From NCBI GenBank assembly GCA_017444045.1, contig JAFSXO010000024.1:1-9086 (forward strand): a stretch of DNA of 9,086 nucleotides. The letters run 5' to 3'. The translations under genes were made by a program, and so were the position numbers. Origin of the DNA: a bacterium (GTDB lineage Bacteria; Vulcanimicrobiota; Xenobia; Xenobiales; Xenobiaceae). Below, one piece after another: positions 6,301 to 9,086 of this stretch (position 1 is the first letter of the stretch; each line of letters opens with the position of its first letter). The notes under the pieces were generated by a model. It saw only the letters and a list, made by a program, of their open reading frames with translations, searched no databases and was not told the DNA's origin.

Positions 6301-8161
6301 GAATCTCGATGATGTGTTTGCCTACGAACAGGCTGGACGAGATCGCGATCTTAAGGCTACGGAGCAGCACTTAAACGAGAAGCTAGACCATTACAGAAGA
6401 TATCGGCAGGCCTTGGCTAAAGAGGCTGAGGATGGACTGGCAAAAGGCCAAAAGAGCGGTTTCCTGCCCGGAGAGCAGGAGTACTGGCAGAAGCAGTATG
6501 CTGATGCGCAGCTATACCTGCCCGAAGAGCTGGATCTCATAAACCAAAGGCACGAAACCAGGAAGAATCTGGCAGTTGACAGCTTTGATAATCTAATCAC
6601 ACCGCTGCGCGATGCTGCTGAAGAGCTATCCAGCAAGGTTACCGCCAATCCCGCCGACCAGGTGGCAGCCTGGAAGCTAGTGGTAGACAAAGCCAAGGAA
6701 TGGGGCCAGACCAACGCTGATATTTTAGCGCAAAGCCCCGAGCTTAAAAGGCAGTTTGAAGGCGATTTAAAGGCCATTGAAAAGGAGTATAAACAGGTTC
6801 AGGAGGCGGCTGCCAACACGGTTTTAACCAACCTAGCCGAAAAGGTATCTGAAAAGATAAGCTCTGTTAGCAGCTCTACCGCCCAGCTGGAGGCTATCCG
6901 TGAATCGGAGCGCCTGTATCAGCAGACGCTGAGAACCTCTAAAGAACTGCAGGCCAGCGATGCGGCGCGGCAGCAGGCGCAGAAACAACTCAACAGCTTA
7001 AAACAGCAGGAGCTGAAAATTCTTGAGCAGATTAAAGAGATGCAAAAGCAGGTTGAAAACGAAACCGCCAGCCTCGGGGTGCAGATAGAAGAAGAGAAGC
7101 TGGCCGCTTTGCAGGACCGGGCGCAGGCCGGGGAAGATGTCTCTAAGCAGATACTAGCCCAGGAGCAGAAGATCCATGATATGCGCCTGCAGATGCTGGA
7201 GGATGCCAAAAAGCAAGAACTGGATGCAATCGTAGAAAACAGCAAAGAAGCTGCCAGACTGCGCTTATCGGTTGAAATGAAGTATCAGAATAAAGTAACG
7301 CTGCTCAATATGCAGTTCCAGCGCAAATTAACTCAGGAGCAGCGCAGTCTCAGCGGCAGCCTTAAAACGGGCAAAGTCGGCGGCGGCTCGTCTGGCGATA
7401 AGGCAAAGCCAGCAGCAGGCCAGGAAAGCACCTGGAAGCCCGGATCGCCGCTAATGACGATGCAGGAGGCTATCAGCAGCCACAATCAGTGGTTTGCAAG
7501 CGCTGGGAGCGATTTTCTTAAGGATGTGTCCGTTAAGACCAACGAGATGGGCACGGCTGCTGAGCAGACATCTGCTAAGCTGCTTAAACTAGCCAGTAGT
7601 GCCGATGCGGCGGCCAGCGGTCTGACGGGAGCCAAACACAGCTCAGCAGCAAGCGGGCCGGAAACCTCTAGTATTAGTGCTGGAGCATCTGCACCCGGAT
7701 CGGGTGGGTATAACCCAGCAGCGCTTTGGGCAGCATGGGAAAGCAGGCCGGAAGCGGAGCGGAAAAAGATCGAACTGGAAGCTCAGGCGTGGTTAGACGA
7801 GCAACAGGCCATAAAACGCAGACAGAATGAGCTGAGCGATCAGGACTGGGCGCTAGACCGGATTAAACGTGCAGAAAGCCTGCAGGGCTTTGACAGCGTC
7901 CTCCCATCAGCTGGTAGCGTGAGCGCCTTCCCCAGCGCAGGCAATGTCGGAGCTACAGTGCTGGCGGCTGCTGACGCCAACAGCTCGGCCGCTATGATGC
8001 CGGCATCTGTCAGTCAGTCACAAACGTCGACATATAATTTAAGCTTCGGCGGTCAGGCATCCAGCGGTAATGCGGTAGATGTGCAGCAGGTAACCGCTGG
8101 CGCAGCCAAGCTAGCGATCCAAAAAATTAGGCGCTCAAACCGCGCCAATGCGTTATTATGA
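3323..8161 (+). CDS. Tape measure protein (tail length determinant)
   Basis: This 1612-residue protein is a phage tape measure protein: it fills the tail tube, sets tail length and takes part in DNA entry. Residues 31-44 and then 45-380 form a repeat array of 14-residue units rich in Ala, Glu, Ser and Gly. Residues about 381-600 form the conserved tape-measure domain (GEFEQLRAKLVTIQKSTEAA, YAKTLAASTPFDVKSVVNAA, LSAAATAMGRALSGSSEGL). Two hydrophobic segments lie at about 613-640 and 675-693. Residues about 700-1343 are long charged helices likely to be coiled coil. A Gly/Ser/Lys linker lies at about 1344-1378, and the end (TYNLSFGGQ and the basic RSNRANALL) matches the usual basic C-terminal tail. 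AGAGG at 3313-3317 lies 5 nt before the ATG, just after the chaperone stop. Length at about 1.5 angstrom per residue suggests a tail near 240 nm, which is an inference. Confidence 0.92.
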   Translation: MSETGGASSGVEVKVVFKADVSELEEAKKSLGSFDSSAGSDTSGLDDAADAAENAEEKLDELSDSSEEAGEKLSELGESAEEAAEGLEALDENTETAGENLGALGEQADEASQNLDSLCDSAGEAADSLSDANGSAEEIGSALDELGDSAEATAERISAVSEAAEETADEVENAGSAAEQISGSLDSASESANKTADSLKDVGESVKDTADSLSGTGESVQGLSDSLSAIGEATEETSESLSSVSEAGEDANDRLSSIGVAAEEAGESISQIGEAGEEAADNIGGIGEATEVAGEALGSLGDNAGEAADQIGEVGASGQDAADDVEEIGSASGDASAHLEKIIGLLEQIAAKLDNAGSATGEAKEEVEEAGEAAGKSADTFKDFSEALGKFENLGNGLKGISAGLIGIGKSAIDTAGEFEQLRAKLVTIQKSTEAANDTFEYAKTLAASTPFDVKSVVNAAVQLEVYGQESKDLLPVVAHLASAMGGDLSAAATAMGRALSGSSEGLQSLRDVFGVSTDKLVKFGATLNKQGGVAVDSAENIEKLKKALVGLVNAEFDGGIERQAKTITGAMGQIEDQITNTKAAIGDVFAPYVSVISDQLANLLEKLQGFAPAIAVFGGLAAATTGLAGTFIVAAVSVAGMSAAIKALSKDFTELKTKYESFKAANANFVSGAKLAGGISLGITALLALKEISDVVTEKIINNEKKAQAEIAAQSKSLVQQRQRWDDLRHAIERATKAKIRFNGKDTSPDAVDAAKALEGMSGAQIQDAVGAGNVEKLRNAAAQHEKELKEVQNNLNKAKEEYKKTIKEIEELKAALEIAKSDPEFALQYSVRLHKASKKQLQLEKDIKEFTSREAQLKDEAPAFKTAVDKLDAAPARLELAQKTAAADLDFANFAAKAKDADALYTAIERMRGSLASLYKSAEGELGLSPSDLKDTTAVLTKMGDLARQGQQDGVQYRHLKAILDQQQALEDTQKKLGELHKQNTVDKDIKNLDDVFAYEQAGRDRDLKATEQHLNEKLDHYRRYRQALAKEAEDGLAKGQKSGFLPGEQEYWQKQYADAQLYLPEELDLINQRHETRKNLAVDSFDNLITPLRDAAEELSSKVTANPADQVAAWKLVVDKAKEWGQTNADILAQSPELKRQFEGDLKAIEKEYKQVQEAAANTVLTNLAEKVSEKISSVSSSTAQLEAIRESERLYQQTLRTSKELQASDAARQQAQKQLNSLKQQELKILEQIKEMQKQVENETASLGVQIEEEKLAALQDRAQAGEDVSKQILAQEQKIHDMRLQMLEDAKKQELDAIVENSKEAARLRLSVEMKYQNKVTLLNMQFQRKLTQEQRSLSGSLKTGKVGGGSSGDKAKPAAGQESTWKPGSPLMTMQEAISSHNQWFASAGSDFLKDVSVKTNEMGTAAEQTSAKLLKLASSADAAASGLTGAKHSSAASGPETSSISAGASAPGSGGYNPAALWAAWESRPEAERKKIELEAQAWLDEQQAIKRRQNELSDQDWALDRIKRAESLQGFDSVLPSAGSVSAFPSAGNVGATVLAAADANSSAAMMPASVSQSQTSTYNLSFGGQASSGNAVDVQQVTAGAAKLAIQKIRRSNRANALL
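3455..4462 (+). repeat. Array of 24 in-phase 14-residue (42-nt) coding repeats
   Basis: The tape measure residues 45-380 can be cut into 24 consecutive 14-residue units with no gap. Position 1 is Leu, Ile or Val in all 24 units. Position 4 is mostly Leu, Ile, Val or Ala. Position 8 is mostly small, and position 11 is mostly Ala, Thr or Ile. Position 5 is Gly in 15 of 24, and positions 9-10 are mostly Glu, Asp, Gly or Gln. Hydrophobic residues at 1, 4, 8 and 11 are the a and d positions of two heptads, large in the first and small in the second. One further degenerate unit precedes (residues 31-44) and one follows (381-394). The DNA is diverged between units, so this is an old, selected protein repeat and not a fresh tandem duplication. 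Confidence 0.9.
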
Positions 8162-8162
8162 C

Positions 8163-8169
8163 AGGAGGG
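8163..8169 (+). promoter_or_regulatory. Strong ribosome binding site selecting ATG 8178
   Basis: AGGAGGG at 8163-8169 starts just after the tape measure stop (TGA 8159-8161) and lies 8 nt before ATG 8178. The longer in-frame start at 8148 would lie upstream of this site and inside the tape measure gene. Confidence 0.8.
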
Positions 8170-8177
8170 TGTATTGT

Positions 8178-8558
8178 ATGTATTGGGATTGGGTGGAAGC
8201 ATCGAGCAGCTCAAAAGAGATCACAACTCAGGCATGTTTGCCAAGCAACGCATCCACATACGGCAAATTGCAAATTGTTGATAATGCATGTCCTATCACG
8301 CAGCGCACATTCACTGCGAATGCACTAACCGCCAGCGCGGTGAATACAATCATCGCACAATCCAAAGTTAGAAACCGCTGTTTTAGGATTACCACATCGT
8401 TAGGCACAACGTATGTAGGCCGCTACATCAGCTATTCAGCTCAGCAAACGCGTGGGGCTGATCATTGGCAGTTCAGTATGGTCTTACAGGACATAGACGA
8501 CGAGCTACCCGGGACACCTCAAGAGATATATACACTATCTGATACTTCTGATGCTTAA
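8178..8558 (+). CDS. Small tail protein of unknown function
   Basis: This 126-residue protein is not one I recognise by name. It has no signal peptide or membrane segment. It begins MYWDWVEASSSSKEITTQA and has three Cys residues (in QACLPSN, DNACPIT and RNRCFRI). A strand-rich second half includes RCFRITTSLGTTYVGRYISY and GADHWQFSMVLQDIDDE, a pattern of beta strands with aromatic and charged residues of the sort found in small tail-tip or tube-adaptor proteins. Sitting directly after the tape measure and before a probable hub gene, it is probably part of the distal tail or baseplate. A Shine-Dalgarno site (8163-8169) selects ATG 8178. Its AT content is higher than that of the upstream genes. 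The function is inferred from position only. Confidence 0.6.
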   Translation: MYWDWVEASSSSKEITTQACLPSNASTYGKLQIVDNACPITQRTFTANALTASAVNTIIAQSKVRNRCFRITTSLGTTYVGRYISYSAQQTRGADHWQFSMVLQDIDDELPGTPQEIYTLSDTSDA

Positions 8559-8563
8559 GGAGG
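8557..8563 (+). promoter_or_regulatory. Shine-Dalgarno site for the hub-like gene
   Basis: AAGGAGG at 8557-8563 overlaps the previous stop codon (TAA 8556-8558) and ends 4 nt before ATG 8568. The spacing is short, but the match is near perfect. Confidence 0.75.
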
Positions 8564-8567
8564 ACCT

Positions 8568-9086
8568 ATGCTGTCTGTATCGCTTACCGAGCCAATAGTC
8601 AGTATTAGTGTTAATCTAACATTAGATGACGCTCACTCCTTTTCTGTGTCATTCGTAACTGCTGTGGATACATTTGAGATTGGCTCAGAAGTAACAATAT
8701 ATAGAGATAGTGCGACGTTGCTTATCGGTGCAGTCACCAGTTACTCGTATGATGCCGCAACTAAGATAATGAATATCAGCGGTATTGATAAGACCAGCTT
8801 TGCAGACCAGAATGATCGTAGGGAGACAGCATTAGCTACTGACAGGCTTGAAAGCGTATCATCAGCAATAAATAGTGTTAAGCCTGGCACGGTGCTAGGC
8901 TGCCCAGCAATATCGTGCTTTGGGTATGGAACATATAACGGTAGTACTCAGGACTTCGTGGAACGTGTGGCTAACGCTTTTGGATTAAATTGGTGGGTTA
9001 ACCCCGTTGGCACAGGGTATTATTTGACCAGCGGTGACATAGCTACGCCAGCAACAGGCACACCCTTATATGGTTGGGGCTACCAC
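8568..9086 (+). CDS. Probable tail hub / baseplate protein, N-terminal part (3' end outside window)
   Basis: The frame is open for 173 codons from ATG 8568 to the right edge with no stop, so the gene is cut by the window. The visible protein starts MLSVSLTEPIVSISVNLTLD, then has DDAHSFSVSF and FEIGSEVTIYRDSATLLIGAV, then SYDAATKIMNISGIDKTSF, and later TQDFVERVANAFGLNWWVNP. The pattern of a short strand, an 'IGSEVTIY----LLIGAVTS' pair of strands, a 'ISGIDKTSFADQNDRR' loop and then a helix that precedes a second beta domain is like tail hub proteins (T4 gp27 / P2 gpD / late control gene D type). I rely on this pattern and on position after the tape measure gene; a distal tail protein or another tail fibre-base protein is possible. 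Its base composition is more AT-rich than that of the capsid and connector genes. Confidence 0.5.
   Translation, partial: MLSVSLTEPIVSISVNLTLDDAHSFSVSFVTAVDTFEIGSEVTIYRDSATLLIGAVTSYSYDAATKIMNISGIDKTSFADQNDRRETALATDRLESVSSAINSVKPGTVLGCPAISCFGYGTYNGSTQDFVERVANAFGLNWWVNPVGTGYYLTSGDIATPATGTPLYGWGYH

Noticed and set aside
8148..8177. Longer start (ATG 8148) for the small tail gene
   Set aside because: It would lie inside the tape measure gene and upstream of the strong AGGAGGG site at 8163-8169, which serves ATG 8178.

Overview
The window is a late structural module of a tailed dsDNA bacteriophage or prophage. All genes are on the + strand and tightly packed. The order is: C-terminal part of a major capsid protein (cut by the left edge), a Mu gp36-like (DUF1320) head-completion protein, a Mu gp37-like (DUF1834) tail-completion protein, a tail tube protein with an extra C-terminal domain, a tail assembly chaperone pair joined by a probable -1 frameshift, a 1612-residue tape measure protein, a small tail protein of unknown function, and the start of a probable baseplate or tail hub protein (cut by the right edge). 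No integrase, transposase, repressor, tRNA or host gene is visible, so a free phage and a prophage cannot be told apart. The host is bacterial (Shine-Dalgarno sites, rho-independent terminator), but I cannot name it. ATA isoleucine and AGC serine codons look common, and GC content is mosaic.

Region 1 (1-1627) is the head and connector part. The DUF1320 and DUF1834 pair behind an HK97-type capsid gene is the order seen in Mu-like transposable phages. A 139-nt gap (641-779) after the capsid gene carries a 12-bp hairpin and a second inverted repeat. Region 2 (1658-2592) is the tail tube gene, closed by a good rho-independent terminator. No sheath gene lies between the connector genes and the tube gene, which suggests a non-contractile (siphovirus-type) tail on a Mu-like head, as in B3/D3112-type phages.

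Region 3 (2593-8161) starts again after the terminator, with a possible weak promoter. It holds the chaperone ORF, whose last codons contain an A8 slippery run (2997-3004). A -1 slip there runs directly into the next open frame and gives a 222-residue fusion like lambda gpG-gpGT. The tape measure gene follows at once. Its N-terminus carries about 24 consecutive 14-residue repeats with no insertion or deletion. After them come the conserved tape-measure domain, two hydrophobic segments, a long charged coiled-coil region and a C-terminal tail. Region 4 (8178-9086) has two more AT-rich tail genes with strong Shine-Dalgarno sites.

Together the products build the head-tail joint, cap and polymerise the tail tube, set tail length (chaperones loaded on the tape measure) and start the tail tip. 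The points most worth a second look are the exact 14-residue repeat array, the frameshift cassette, the terminator inside the structural operon with a short motif shared between the two gaps, and an abrupt AT-rich stretch inside the tape measure gene.
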